A stretch of DNA of 32,574 bases from Myxococcota bacterium (GTDB lineage Bacteria; Myxococcota_A; Polyangia; Polyangiales; Polyangiaceae), in the NCBI GenBank assembly GCA_963169165.1, contig CAUJFL010000022.1, positions 1 to 32,574 on the forward strand. Direction: 5' to 3'. The notes below the pieces were generated by a model. That model saw only the letters and a list, made by a program, of their open reading frames with translations. It made no database searches and was not told the DNA's origin. How positions within the stretch are numbered: position 1 is the first letter of the stretch; every line of letters begins with the position of its first letter. Positions 9,896-17,346 of the stretch are shown here, piece after piece. The position numbers and the translations under genes were made by a program.

Positions 9896-11079
9896 GGCTG
9901 CTTCTCGTTCACCGTCGAGTGGTAGACGAACTTGCCGCCCTTGATCTGCACGACCACGAGCGGCTTGTCGGCGTTGCGATCCTTGTCGATCGAGATGGTC
10001 CCGGTCGCGCCGGAGAACCCCTTGGTCGCCGCGATCGCGTCGCGGATGGCGAGCGGCTCGATCGCCTTCGCGCGGCCCATCGCGTCGAACAAGAGCTTGG
10101 CAGAGTCATAGGCCTGCGCGGCCAGGCTCGACGGCTCACGCTTCCAGCGCGCGTGGTACGCGGCGACGAACCGCTTCGAGTTCTCCCAGGGGACGTCCGG
10201 TGCGTAGTGGTTGGTGAAATAGGCGCCCTCGAGCTCCGTCGCGGCGCCCTTCAGCAGGTCCTCGGAGTCCCAGCCGTCGCCGCCCACGAACATGCTCCCC
10301 GGAATGTTCTTCTCCTTGGCCTGCTGCGCGATCGGCACCATGTCGGTGTAGTAGTTGGGCACGAAGATGATCTCGGGCTTCGCCGCCATCAGCTGGTCGA
10401 GGTGCGTTCGAAAGTTCTTCTCGCCCTTCTGGTAGCCCTTCTCGACCACGATCTCGCCGCCGAGCTTCTTCACGGCCTCGCTGAACGTCTTCGCGAGCCC
10501 TGACGAGTAGGTGTCCTGCGCGAGGTAAAGCAGGCCGACCTTCTTCTTGCCGAGCTTCTTCGTGACGAACTCCGCGGCCGCGACGCCCTGCGCGTCGTCG
10601 GTGAAGCAGACGCGGAAGACGAACTCGCGGCCGCGCGTCACCTCGACGTTGGTCGACGAGGGGCTGATCATCGGGATCTTGGCGGCGTTGGCGATGAGCC
10701 CACCTGCGAGAGACCGGCTCGACGCGACCTCGCCGAGCAGCGCGACGACCTTGCTGCGATCGATGAGCTGCCGGACCTTGTTGGTGGCCTCTTGCGGGGT
10801 CGATTTGGTGTCCTCGAAGATCACCTTCACCTTGCGGCCCTTCACGCCGCCGCCCGCGTTGAGCTCGTCGGTGGCGAGCACGATGCCCTCCTGGCTGTCC
10901 TTGCCGAACTGCGTCTCCTCGCCCGAGAGCGAGAAGTAGGCGCCGACCAGGACCTCTCCCGCGGCGGGCGCCGCCGACGCGCCGGGCGCCGCCCCTTGCT
11001 GCGGGGCGCTCGATTTCGAGCAGCCGACGAGGAGCGCGCCGAGCGCGAGGGCACCGAGGATCGAGCGTCGTGACTTCAT
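9892..11079 (-). CDS. livK: Branched-chain amino-acid ABC transporter substrate-binding lipoprotein, LivK type
   Basis: A 395-residue periplasmic-binding protein anchored as a lipoprotein: MKSRRSILGALALGALLVGC gives a lipobox LLVGC with Cys20, followed by a Ser/Pro/Ala linker. The Leu/Ile/Val-binding fold follows from VLVGAYFSLSGEETQFGKDS, with GREFVFRVCFTDDAQGVAAA and YYTDMVPIAQQAKEK as typical family segments. It should capture an amino acid and deliver it to LivH. ATG 11079 is chosen because it gives the signal peptide; the open frame extends further upstream without meaning. It heads the minus-strand group livK-livH-helical repeat-kinase and is divergent from the Rieske gene 76 bp away. 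Confidence 0.93.
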   Translation of the reverse strand: MKSRRSILGALALGALLVGCSKSSAPQQGAAPGASAAPAAGEVLVGAYFSLSGEETQFGKDSQEGIVLATDELNAGGGVKGRKVKVIFEDTKSTPQEATNKVRQLIDRSKVVALLGEVASSRSLAGGLIANAAKIPMISPSSTNVEVTRGREFVFRVCFTDDAQGVAAAEFVTKKLGKKKVGLLYLAQDTYSSGLAKTFSEAVKKLGGEIVVEKGYQKGEKNFRTHLDQLMAAKPEIIFVPNYYTDMVPIAQQAKEKNIPGSMFVGGDGWDSEDLLKGAATELEGAYFTNHYAPDVPWENSKRFVAAYHARWKREPSSLAAQAYDSAKLLFDAMGRAKAIEPLAIRDAIAATKGFSGATGTISIDKDRNADKPLVVVQIKGGKFVYHSTVNEKQP

Positions 11080-11155
11080 GGCCCGCGACCATACCCGCCC
11101 CCGCCCGATCGATTCAACGTGGGTTTCGGCGCTTCGGTTAGGATGGCGCGAGAGG

Positions 11156-11575
11156 ATGTCGACGCGACGAGGCTTCTTGCAGGTGCTGGGGACGGCGTGC
11201 GTCACCGCGGCGTGCGGCGACGGCACCGGCAAGCCCGAGGCGAGCGGCGCGTGGGCGGCGGGGAGCGCGCACGATCTGTCGGGCCTGCGCCCCGTGCCCG
11301 GCGCGGCGCTCGTGGTCGCGCGCGACGACCGGGGCATCTACGCGATGAGCGCGATCTGCACCCACCAGCGGTGCGACATGATCGAGGACGGCCAGGTCAC
11401 CGCGACGGGCATGCACTGCGACTGCCACGCGTCTGATTTCGACGCGCACGGCGCGCCCGTCGCGGGTCCGGCGCGCGCGCAGCTCCGCCACGTGCGCGTC
11501 AGCGTGGCCGAAGACGGCGCCCTCACGGTGCACGCCGACGAGACGGTCCCGCCCGACCAGCGCGCGCCAGGCTGA
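11156..11575 (+). CDS. Tat-exported Rieske [2Fe-2S] lipoprotein
   Basis: A 139-residue protein. The ATG at 11156 follows an AGAGG ribosome-binding sequence and gives a twin-arginine signal, STRRGFLQVLG, ending in a possible lipobox VTAAC, so it may be exported folded with its cluster and lipid-anchored. Rieske ligands are CTH (within AICTHQRCDMI) and CDCH (within GMHCDCHASDFD); a further Cys four residues after the His may form the disulphide seen in high-potential Rieske proteins. The fold ends with LRHVRVSVAEDGALTV. No cytochrome b or oxygenase partner is nearby, so the electron partner is unknown. An in-frame GTG/ATG region upstream (from 11078) is antisense to the livK start and is rejected. 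Its TGA abuts the convergent lpxD stop with no gap. Confidence 0.88.
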   Translation: MSTRRGFLQVLGTACVTAACGDGTGKPEASGAWAAGSAHDLSGLRPVPGAALVVARDDRGIYAMSAICTHQRCDMIEDGQVTATGMHCDCHASDFDAHGAPVAGPARAQLRHVRVSVAEDGALTVHADETVPPDQRAPG

Positions 11576-12511
11576 TCAGGCGCGGCGGCGTCGCTGCGCG
11601 TGAAACCTCAGCCACGCGGCGCGCGGGACGGCCGGATAGCCAGCGTAGGTGGCCCCGGCGGGCACGTCCCCGATGACGCCTGCCTTCGCCGCGAGGCGCG
11701 CGCCGTCGCCGATCGCGGCGTGATCCGCGACGCCGACCTGACCGCCGACGAGCACGCCCGCTCCGACGCGCGACGACCCGGCGAACCCCGCCTGCGCCGC
11801 GACGATCGTGCCGTCGCCGATCGCGGCGTTGTGGCCGACGTGAACGTGCGCGTCGAGCTTGGCCCGTCGGCCGATCACGGTCGGGCCGATGGTGCCCGCG
11901 TCGACCGTCACGTGCGCCCCGAGCTCGGCGTCGTCGCCGATGACCACGCCGCCGAGCTGCGGCACACGCGTCACGCCGCTCGGGCTCGGCACCCACCCGA
12001 ACCCGGGCGCGCCCAGCACCGCGCCGTCTCCGACCACGACGCGCGCGCCGAGGGTGACGCCGGCGTGGAGCACGGCGTGCGCGCCGACGACGCAGCCATC
12101 TCCGACGATCGCCCCCGCGCGCACGACCGCGAACGCGCCGATGATCGCGCTCGCGGGGACGACGGCGCCCGGCTCGATCACCGCGCGCTCGCGCTCGTCG
12201 ACCGGCGGCGGGCGCGTCAGCTCACCGAGCAGCGCCGCGATGACCGAGGGCGGATCCTCGTGGGACCAGGCCGCGCGCGATGAAACGCGCGTCGCGAGCT
12301 CACCCGTGACGAGCAGCACGCAGGGCGCGTCGGCCAGCGCCGCCAGCACGCGACCGCGCAGCGCGGGCACGAGATCGTCAGCGCGGAGCGCCCGCTCCCA
12401 CGGCGTCGCGAGCGCCGTCACCACACGGTGATCGGCCGCGCCGAGGATGCGCCCGCCGAGGCGCGCGGCCAGCGAGGCCAGCGTCGCGCCACCGGCGAGC
12501 GCGACCGTCAC
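11576..12511 (-). CDS. lpxD: UDP-3-O-(3-hydroxyacyl)glucosamine N-acyltransferase
   Basis: A 311-residue lipid A enzyme that adds the N-linked hydroxy-fatty acid to UDP-3-O-acylglucosamine in the cytoplasm, acting as a trimer. The short N-terminal uridine-binding domain (1-105) is followed by hexapeptide repeats of the left-handed beta-helix (about 110-270: IEPGAVVPASAIIGAFAVV and onward). The catalytic His is in HVHVGHNAAIGDG (His227-Asn228). The segment VLGAPGFGWVPSPSG matches the conserved FGF/FGY region, and the C-terminal YAGYPAVPRAAWLR matches the family end. The GTG start overlaps the stop of the upstream OmpH gene as GTGA. The skp-lpxD order is the usual one in Gram-negative bacteria; bamA, fabZ and lpxA are not in the window. 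Confidence 0.95.
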   Translation of the reverse strand: MTVALAGGATLASLAARLGGRILGAADHRVVTALATPWERALRADDLVPALRGRVLAALADAPCVLLVTGELATRVSSRAAWSHEDPPSVIAALLGELTRPPPVDERERAVIEPGAVVPASAIIGAFAVVRAGAIVGDGCVVGAHAVLHAGVTLGARVVVGDGAVLGAPGFGWVPSPSGVTRVPQLGGVVIGDDAELGAHVTVDAGTIGPTVIGRRAKLDAHVHVGHNAAIGDGTIVAAQAGFAGSSRVGAGVLVGGQVGVADHAAIGDGARLAAKAGVIGDVPAGATYAGYPAVPRAAWLRFHAQRRRRA

Positions 12512-13119
12512 TTGGCGGCGCCGCTCGGCGCGGGAGCCGCGCTGCCGGACGGAGCCGGCGCGGGCTCGGCGGGCGCGTCCTCGCCCGAGTTGTACATGCT
12601 GATGACGAGATCGGTGAGGTCGAGCTCGGACCTCACGTACGGCACCGCCTGACGATCGAGGATCACGTCATAGCCGTCCTTCTTCGCGATCTTGCGGAGG
12701 TAGCCGCTGACCCGCGCGTAGATAGGCGCGGTGATCTCGTTCTGCTTCTTGCCGAGCTCGCCGTTGTACGACTGAAACACCTGCTGCAGCTCGGCCATCT
12801 GGCGCTGCCAGTCATCCATCGCGCGCGCGAGGGCCTCCTTCGAGAGGAGCTTCGACTGCTTCTCGAGATCGTCCTTCTTCTTGAGGAGCTCCTCCTGGCG
12901 TCCGTTGAGCTCGGCCTGGCGACGGTCGAAGTATTTCTTCAGCTGCGCCTGCGCGCGCAGGCCGTCCTCGGTCTCCATGACCGCGCGCTGGATGTCGACC
13001 ACGGCGACCTTGGTCAGGGACGGGGCGGGGGCGGCGGGCTGCTGGGCGACGAGGCTGGGACTGACCGACAGCGCGAGCGCCGCCGCGAGCACCCCGACCC
13101 AGGTGGTCTTCTTGTGCAT
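12508..13119 (-). CDS. OmpH/Skp-family periplasmic chaperone, copy 2
   Basis: A 203-residue secreted protein with signal peptide MHKKTTWVGVLAAALALSVS (cleavage near SLVA-QQ). Mature part: KVAVVDIQRAVMETEDGLRAQ, a strand then the two long helices typical of Skp with Lys/Glu/Gln-rich coiled coil (ELNGRQEELLKKKDDLEKQS), and a closing segment DGYDVILDRQAVPYVRSELD that matches OmpH proteins. Skp trimers hold unfolded outer-membrane proteins in the periplasm. The C-terminal ~20 residues are Ala/Pro/Ser-rich and outside the family fold. It lies 8 bp after the related gene upstream and overlaps lpxD by 4 bp, so all three are surely one transcript. Confidence 0.9.
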   Translation of the reverse strand: MHKKTTWVGVLAAALALSVSPSLVAQQPAAPAPSLTKVAVVDIQRAVMETEDGLRAQAQLKKYFDRRQAELNGRQEELLKKKDDLEKQSKLLSKEALARAMDDWQRQMAELQQVFQSYNGELGKKQNEITAPIYARVSGYLRKIAKKDGYDVILDRQAVPYVRSELDLTDLVISMYNSGEDAPAEPAPAPSGSAAPAPSGAAK

Positions 13120-13127
13120 GTCGGACC

Positions 13128-13757
13128 TCACTTCTTGGGGGGAGCCGGCTTCTTGGCGGCCTTGGGATCGGGAGGCGGCGCGGGCGAGCCGGGCGCGGGC
13201 ATCGCCGCGAGCTGCGCCTTCTCGGCCGCGGTCAGCGCGGGCACGCCGGGCGTGTCGGCGTTGTAGGTCGAGATGGCGAGCTCGGTGAGATCGAGCTCTG
13301 ACTTGAAGTGCAGCGCGGCCTGCTTGTCGACCACGAGATCGTAGCCCTTCTGCTTCGCGAGGCGCTCGAGGACGCGCGTCATCTTCTGGAACATCGGCTG
13401 CGTGGCCTCGGCCTGCTTCTTCTGGATCTCGCCCTGGTACTGCATGAGCAGCTGCTGGAGATCGAAGAGCTTCTTCTGGATCTCCTCCTGGCCGCGGTCG
13501 CACTCGGCCTTTCCGAGCCCTGCCTTGCACTTCTTCTCGAGCTCGGTGCGCTCCTTCAAGAGGCCGGTCTGCTTGCCGTCGAGCTCGACCTGGCGCTTGT
13601 CGAACAGCGACTTGAGCGTGAGCGTCGCGCGTCCGCCCTCGTTGGTCTCGGCGATGGCGCGGGCCATCTCGACGACGGCGATCTTGGACTCGGCGCGCGC
13701 GAGCGCGGGCGCCGACGCCGCGAGCGCGGCCACGGCGGGCAGGAGGTACCTCTTCAT
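13128..13757 (-). CDS. OmpH/Skp-family periplasmic chaperone, copy 1
   Basis: A 209-residue protein with signal peptide MKRYLLPAVAALAASAPALA-RAES. The mature part begins KIAVVEMARAIAETNEGGRA and contains the coiled-coil arms (LDGKQTGLLKERTELEKKC, QQLLMQYQGEIQKKQAEATQ) and the terminal KGYDLVVDKQAALHFKSELD segment of Skp/OmpH. Two Cys residues in the arm (EKKCKAGLGKAECDRGQEE) could form a disulphide and are absent from the neighbouring copy. The tail is Pro/Lys/Ala-rich. It is clearly a diverged paralogue of the gene 8 bp downstream, sharing the AALHFKSELDLTELAISTYN-type ending (PYVRSELDLTDLVISMYN there). It lies 41 bp downstream of the histidine kinase gene. Confidence 0.9.
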   Translation of the reverse strand: MKRYLLPAVAALAASAPALARAESKIAVVEMARAIAETNEGGRATLTLKSLFDKRQVELDGKQTGLLKERTELEKKCKAGLGKAECDRGQEEIQKKLFDLQQLLMQYQGEIQKKQAEATQPMFQKMTRVLERLAKQKGYDLVVDKQAALHFKSELDLTELAISTYNADTPGVPALTAAEKAQLAAMPAPGSPAPPPDPKAAKKPAPPKK

Positions 13758-13798
13758 GAGGCGTCCGCTACCACGTCTCGAAGAGCGGCGCGATCCGG

Positions 13799-15271
13799 TC
13801 AGCGACGCGGTCGACCACGGTCGGGCTGCAGCTCGACGATCAGCCGCGCCCCACCCGCCTGACCCGTCGCGACCGTCACCCGGCCGCCGTGCTGTTGCAC
13901 GATCTTGTGAACGATCGCGAGGCCGAGCCCCGTGCCCGCGGGCTTGGTGGTGACGAACGCGTCGAACAGCGTCTCCCGCACGCTCGGATCGACCCCGGGG
14001 CCGTCATCCTCGATCTCGAAGCGCGGCGCGTCGCCCCCGGAGACGCGCACCCACACGGTCCCGCCGCCAGGCGAGAGCGCCGCGCGCGCGTTGGCGAGCA
14101 GGTTGAGCCAGACCTGCTTCAGCTTCTCGGCGTCCGCCGAGGCGACCACGCCCTCGGAGAGCTCGGCGACGAGCGTGATCCCCTCCGCGCGCATCGCCTC
14201 GGCCTCGAGCGCGAGCACCTGCTCACCGAGCCTTCCGAGATCGACCGCGTCGAACTGCGGCCCGCGCGGCCGCGCGAGCTCGAGGAACTCGGTGAGCAGC
14301 CGCTCGAGCCTCATGATCTCCGTCTCGACGACGCGGACGCGCTCGCGCATCGGGCCCGCCTCCGCCCCGCCCTGGCGCTCGATCCCGCGCGCGAGCAGGT
14401 GCAGCTGCAGCACCGCCGCGTTGAGCGGGTTGCGGATCTCGTGCGCCAGCCCGAGCGCGATCGAGCTCATGGCCGACAGCGCCTCGGCCTCGGCGGCGCG
14501 GCGCTCGAGGGCGCGACGCTCGGTGACGTCCACGCCGATGCCATAGACCAGTCCCGAGGGGTCGCCCGGGACGCCGGAGAGCTGCCACTCTATCCGCCTC
14601 GGCGGCGCGTCGTCGCCGACCAGCAGGGTCGCCTCGACCGAGAGGCCGCGCTCGCCGCTCCGCGCCCGGGAGAGGCCGAGCTCGATGCGCTCGCGCGAGT
14701 CCTCGCCGATCCAGCGCGACAGATAGGGGTGGCCCTCGGCGGGGCGCCCCGCCGTGAGCTCTGTCGTCTTCGGGTTCGACAGCACGATCCTCCCGTCACG
14801 ATCGACGCCGACGATCAGCACGCCGGCTGTCTCGATGAGCGCGCGCTGCCGCGCCTCGAGCTCTTCACGGGCGCGCACCAGCTCCGCCTTGGCGAACGCC
14901 TGCGCCACCGTCCGCAGCAGCTCCTCGGGGCGGAAAGACTTCAACAGGAACGCGAAGGCGCCCGCCTCGAGCGCGGCGATCGCGCTGTCGACCGTCGCGA
15001 AGCCAGTGACGAGCACGACCTCACCCCGCGGGTTGGCCTCTCGCAGCCGTCGCACGAGATCCACGCCGCTCATGTCGGGCAGCTTCACGTCGACGACGGC
15101 GACGTCGAACCCACGCGCCGACGCGTGCTCGATCCCGGAGCGCCCGTCGTGCGCGGTCGCGACCTCGGCCGGCAGCTCGCGCGCGCCCTCGAGGATGTCG
15201 CGGAGGTTCGCCACGAGGGCCGCGTTGTCATCGACGATGAGGATGCGCGCCTTCGGCGCTCGCGGGGTCAC
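13799..15271 (-). CDS. Hybrid receiver-PAS-histidine kinase
   Basis: A 490-residue soluble signalling protein with the receiver at the N-terminus. Receiver (8-125): acidic pair D14/D15, phospho-acceptor D61 in AVVDVKLPDMSG, Thr89 in VLVTG, and K111 in FLLKSF, where the usual Pro after Lys is Ser. A coiled coil (~130-145) leads to a PAS domain (~142-250). HisKA has phospho-acceptor H277 in LGLAHEIRNP; the ATPase domain has N-box KQVWLNLLANARAAL (N394), G1 EDDGPGV, F-box LFDAFVTTKP and G2 GTGLGL. There are no membrane helices. The receiver-first order means input likely comes from another kinase. Its operon with TerB-like, Skp and LpxD genes suggests an envelope-related signal. GTG start 6 bp after the TerB-like gene. 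Confidence 0.93.
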   Translation of the reverse strand: MTPRAPKARILIVDDNAALVANLRDILEGARELPAEVATAHDGRSGIEHASARGFDVAVVDVKLPDMSGVDLVRRLREANPRGEVVLVTGFATVDSAIAALEAGAFAFLLKSFRPEELLRTVAQAFAKAELVRAREELEARQRALIETAGVLIVGVDRDGRIVLSNPKTTELTAGRPAEGHPYLSRWIGEDSRERIELGLSRARSGERGLSVEATLLVGDDAPPRRIEWQLSGVPGDPSGLVYGIGVDVTERRALERRAAEAEALSAMSSIALGLAHEIRNPLNAAVLQLHLLARGIERQGGAEAGPMRERVRVVETEIMRLERLLTEFLELARPRGPQFDAVDLGRLGEQVLALEAEAMRAEGITLVAELSEGVVASADAEKLKQVWLNLLANARAALSPGGGTVWVRVSGGDAPRFEIEDDGPGVDPSVRETLFDAFVTTKPAGTGLGLAIVHKIVQQHGGRVTVATGQAGGARLIVELQPDRGRPRR

Positions 15272-15277
15272 GTGGCC

Positions 15278-15823
15278 TCAGAGGAACTCGTCGACCCTGT
15301 CGGCGAGCTCGTTGAAGGTCTGGTTGGCCTGCTCCTCGGACAGCCCGAGCGCGTCGGCGAGCCGCCCCAGCACGTCGAGCTCTTCGTCCTCGGTCTCACC
15401 ATCACACAAACTCAACACGCTCGCGAGCGCGAACGCGCGGCGACGGTCCTCCCCGCGGAGCGCGAGGGACAGCCCGGCGAGCCGCGCGTCGAGGCCGTCG
15501 GCGTCGAGGGCGGCCTCGAGCTCGTCGACTACGGAGGCGAGCGCGTCGCGAGAGAGCGCGCCCCCGAGCACGACGTCGACGCTGTCGAGCAGCGCGTCGA
15601 GCTCGGCCCCGCTGACCTCACCGTCGGCGGCCAGCGCGAGGTAACCTGCCTCGAGGGTCGCCATGGCCCGGGCGAGCTCGCGGCGCGCCGCCGGCTCGAG
15701 CGTGAGCGCCTCACCGCGCGCGTCGGCCGCGACCTTCTCCTCGAGCAGGGACACGCCCCGCGAGAGCTCTCCGCGAAGCGACGCGATGACGGCGGGGCAG
15801 CTCTTCAGTGGTGACATCGGCAT
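15278..15823 (-). CDS. TerB-like acidic helical protein
   Basis: A 181-residue, acidic, all-helical cytoplasmic protein. Two halves carry TerB/EF-hand-like acidic turns: ALAADGEVSGAELDALLDSV (about 85-104) and SLCDGETEDEELDVLGRLAD (about 140-160), followed by ALGLSEEQANQTF. TerB-like domains occur in stress and membrane-associated systems and may bind metal. ATG at 15823 (MPMSPLKSC) is one choice; a second ATG at 15817 or an internal GTG could be the true start, which matters because the 5' end overlaps the divergent UbiB-kinase gene by 38 bp. It heads the operon with the receiver-histidine kinase gene 6 bp downstream. A second TerB-like gene pairs with another UbiB kinase near 31.4 kb. Confidence 0.7.
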   Translation of the reverse strand: MPMSPLKSCPAVIASLRGELSRGVSLLEEKVAADARGEALTLEPAARRELARAMATLEAGYLALAADGEVSGAELDALLDSVDVVLGGALSRDALASVVDELEAALDADGLDARLAGLSLALRGEDRRRAFALASVLSLCDGETEDEELDVLGRLADALGLSEEQANQTFNELADRVDEFL

Positions 15824-17270
15824 CGGGGGCCCCTACGACGACGAGGCTCGCGGGACAAACTCGCGCTCTTCACGTCAGCCTCCGCCCCCGCTCTACGAGC
15901 TTTGCGCGGAGCGCGCCGAGCGCTATCGGCCCGGCACCTTGCGCCCCGTCATCCTGACCTTTCGCGCGCTGTACATCGCGGTCGTGCTGTCACTCGCGCT
16001 CGCGCGCTACGCGCTCGCGCGGTTGACAGGAGGAGGGCGCGGCGCCTCGCGCGACGAGCTCCGGGGGGAGGTCGCGGCCGCGGCGTTCACGAGGCTCGGC
16101 GCGACGTTCGTCAAGCTGGGTCAGATCCTGGCGACGCGACCGGATCTCTTGTCCGAAGGGTGGATCGCGGGGCTGTCGAAGCTCCAGGACGACGTGCCCG
16201 CCGCGCCCTTCCTCGAGGTCGAGCGCACGCTCGCGCGCGAGTGGTCCCACGACGCGCGCCGCGAGCTCGCCGACCTCGATCCCAAGCCGCTCGCCGCGGC
16301 CTCCGTGGCGCAAGTGTACCGGGCCACCCTCGCCGACGGCCGACGGGTCGCCGTGAAGGTGCAGCGCTGGTCGGCGGCGCGGCACATCGAGGGAGATCTC
16401 TCGATCCTCGAGGCGTTCGCCCGCGTGATCGATTGGCTGCCGGGCATGCGGTACATGTCCGTCCCCGGCGCGGTGGGGAGGTTCGCCGCCGCGCTGCGCG
16501 AGCAGATCGATTTTCGGATCGAGGCCGACAACAACCGAAGGCTGGCGCGCAACTTCGCGGGGGACGAGGTCGTCAGGGTGCCGTGGCTGGTCGACTCGCT
16601 CTGCACGCGCCGGGTGCTCGTGATGGAGCTGGTCGACGGCATCAAGCCAACGGAGGTGCAGTCCGGTCGGCGCGAGCTGGCGCAGGCTGGGTTTCGCTGC
16701 ATCGCGAAGATGGTGTTCGTGGACGGGTTCGTGCACGCGGACATGCACCCCGGCAACATGCTCTTCACGCGGGACGGCAAGGTCTACCTCATCGACACCG
16801 GCCTCTGTGCAGAGATCCCCGTCGAGATGCGCAAGCCGTGGTCCGACACCTTCCTCGCGGTCGCCCTCGGCGACGGCCGCCGCGCGGCCGAGCTGTTCTG
16901 GGGGTTCGCGCCCGTCGTGCACGGAGACGACTTCGACGGCTTCGCGCGCGAGGTCACCGCGCACCTGCAGACGCTGCGCGGCAGGCCGATAGACGAGATC
17001 GAGGTGAGCCAGGCGATCGGAGGCGCGATGGGGATCCTCCGTCGCCACAGGGTGCAGGTCGATCCGATCTTCACGGTGGTGAACCTCGCGATGCTCGTCG
17101 CCGAGGGGATTGGCAAGCAGCTCGACCCAGGCTTCGACGTCTACGCCGGCGCGATGCCCTACCTCGCCGAGGCCGCGCTGATGTACCCCACCGGCAAGAC
17201 ACCCAACCGCCCGTGCGGCGTGAGCGCCCCACACACAACGGTCCGAGGGGCAGCGGTCGCGACCCGATGA
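15786..17270 (+). CDS. UbiB/AarF/ADCK-family atypical kinase
   Basis: A 494-residue protein of the ABC1/UbiB family. One N-terminal hydrophobic segment (FRALYIAVVLSLALARYALA, ~59-78) is followed by the KxGQ motif (FVKLGQILATRPDLL), the Ala-rich loop that replaces the glycine loop (AAASVAQVYRATLADG), ATP lysine VAVKVQR, ExD motif (EQIDFRIEADNN), catalytic HADMHPGNM and metal-binding LIDTGL. UbiB-type proteins are ATPases that support ubiquinone or other prenyl-lipid metabolism rather than protein kinases. The ATG at 15786 is the only standard start before the conserved PPLYELCAERAERYRPG; it overlaps the divergent TerB-like gene. The end (17270) lacks the C-terminal membrane helices of the second copy. 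Confidence 0.9.
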   Translation: MTAGQLFSGDIGIGGPYDDEARGTNSRSSRQPPPPLYELCAERAERYRPGTLRPVILTFRALYIAVVLSLALARYALARLTGGGRGASRDELRGEVAAAAFTRLGATFVKLGQILATRPDLLSEGWIAGLSKLQDDVPAAPFLEVERTLAREWSHDARRELADLDPKPLAAASVAQVYRATLADGRRVAVKVQRWSAARHIEGDLSILEAFARVIDWLPGMRYMSVPGAVGRFAAALREQIDFRIEADNNRRLARNFAGDEVVRVPWLVDSLCTRRVLVMELVDGIKPTEVQSGRRELAQAGFRCIAKMVFVDGFVHADMHPGNMLFTRDGKVYLIDTGLCAEIPVEMRKPWSDTFLAVALGDGRRAAELFWGFAPVVHGDDFDGFAREVTAHLQTLRGRPIDEIEVSQAIGGAMGILRRHRVQVDPIFTVVNLAMLVAEGIGKQLDPGFDVYAGAMPYLAEAALMYPTGKTPNRPCGVSAPHTTVRGAAVATR

Positions 17271-17308
17271 AATCGGATCCGTCGGCCGCTTTCACCGCCA
17301 AATAGTGC

Positions 17309-17338
17309 TTGGCCGGTGCGACGGCGATGCCCTAGGTT
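17309..17338 (+). promoter_or_regulatory. Possible sigma-70-type promoter of the histone-like gene
   Basis: TTGGCC at 17309-17314 and TAGGTT at 17333-17338 are separated by 18 bases, in the 76-bp gap after the UbiB gene. Transcription would begin a few bases before the ATG at 17347, implying a very short leader. Only a match by eye. Confidence 0.3.
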
Positions 17339-17346
17339 GCATTTCC

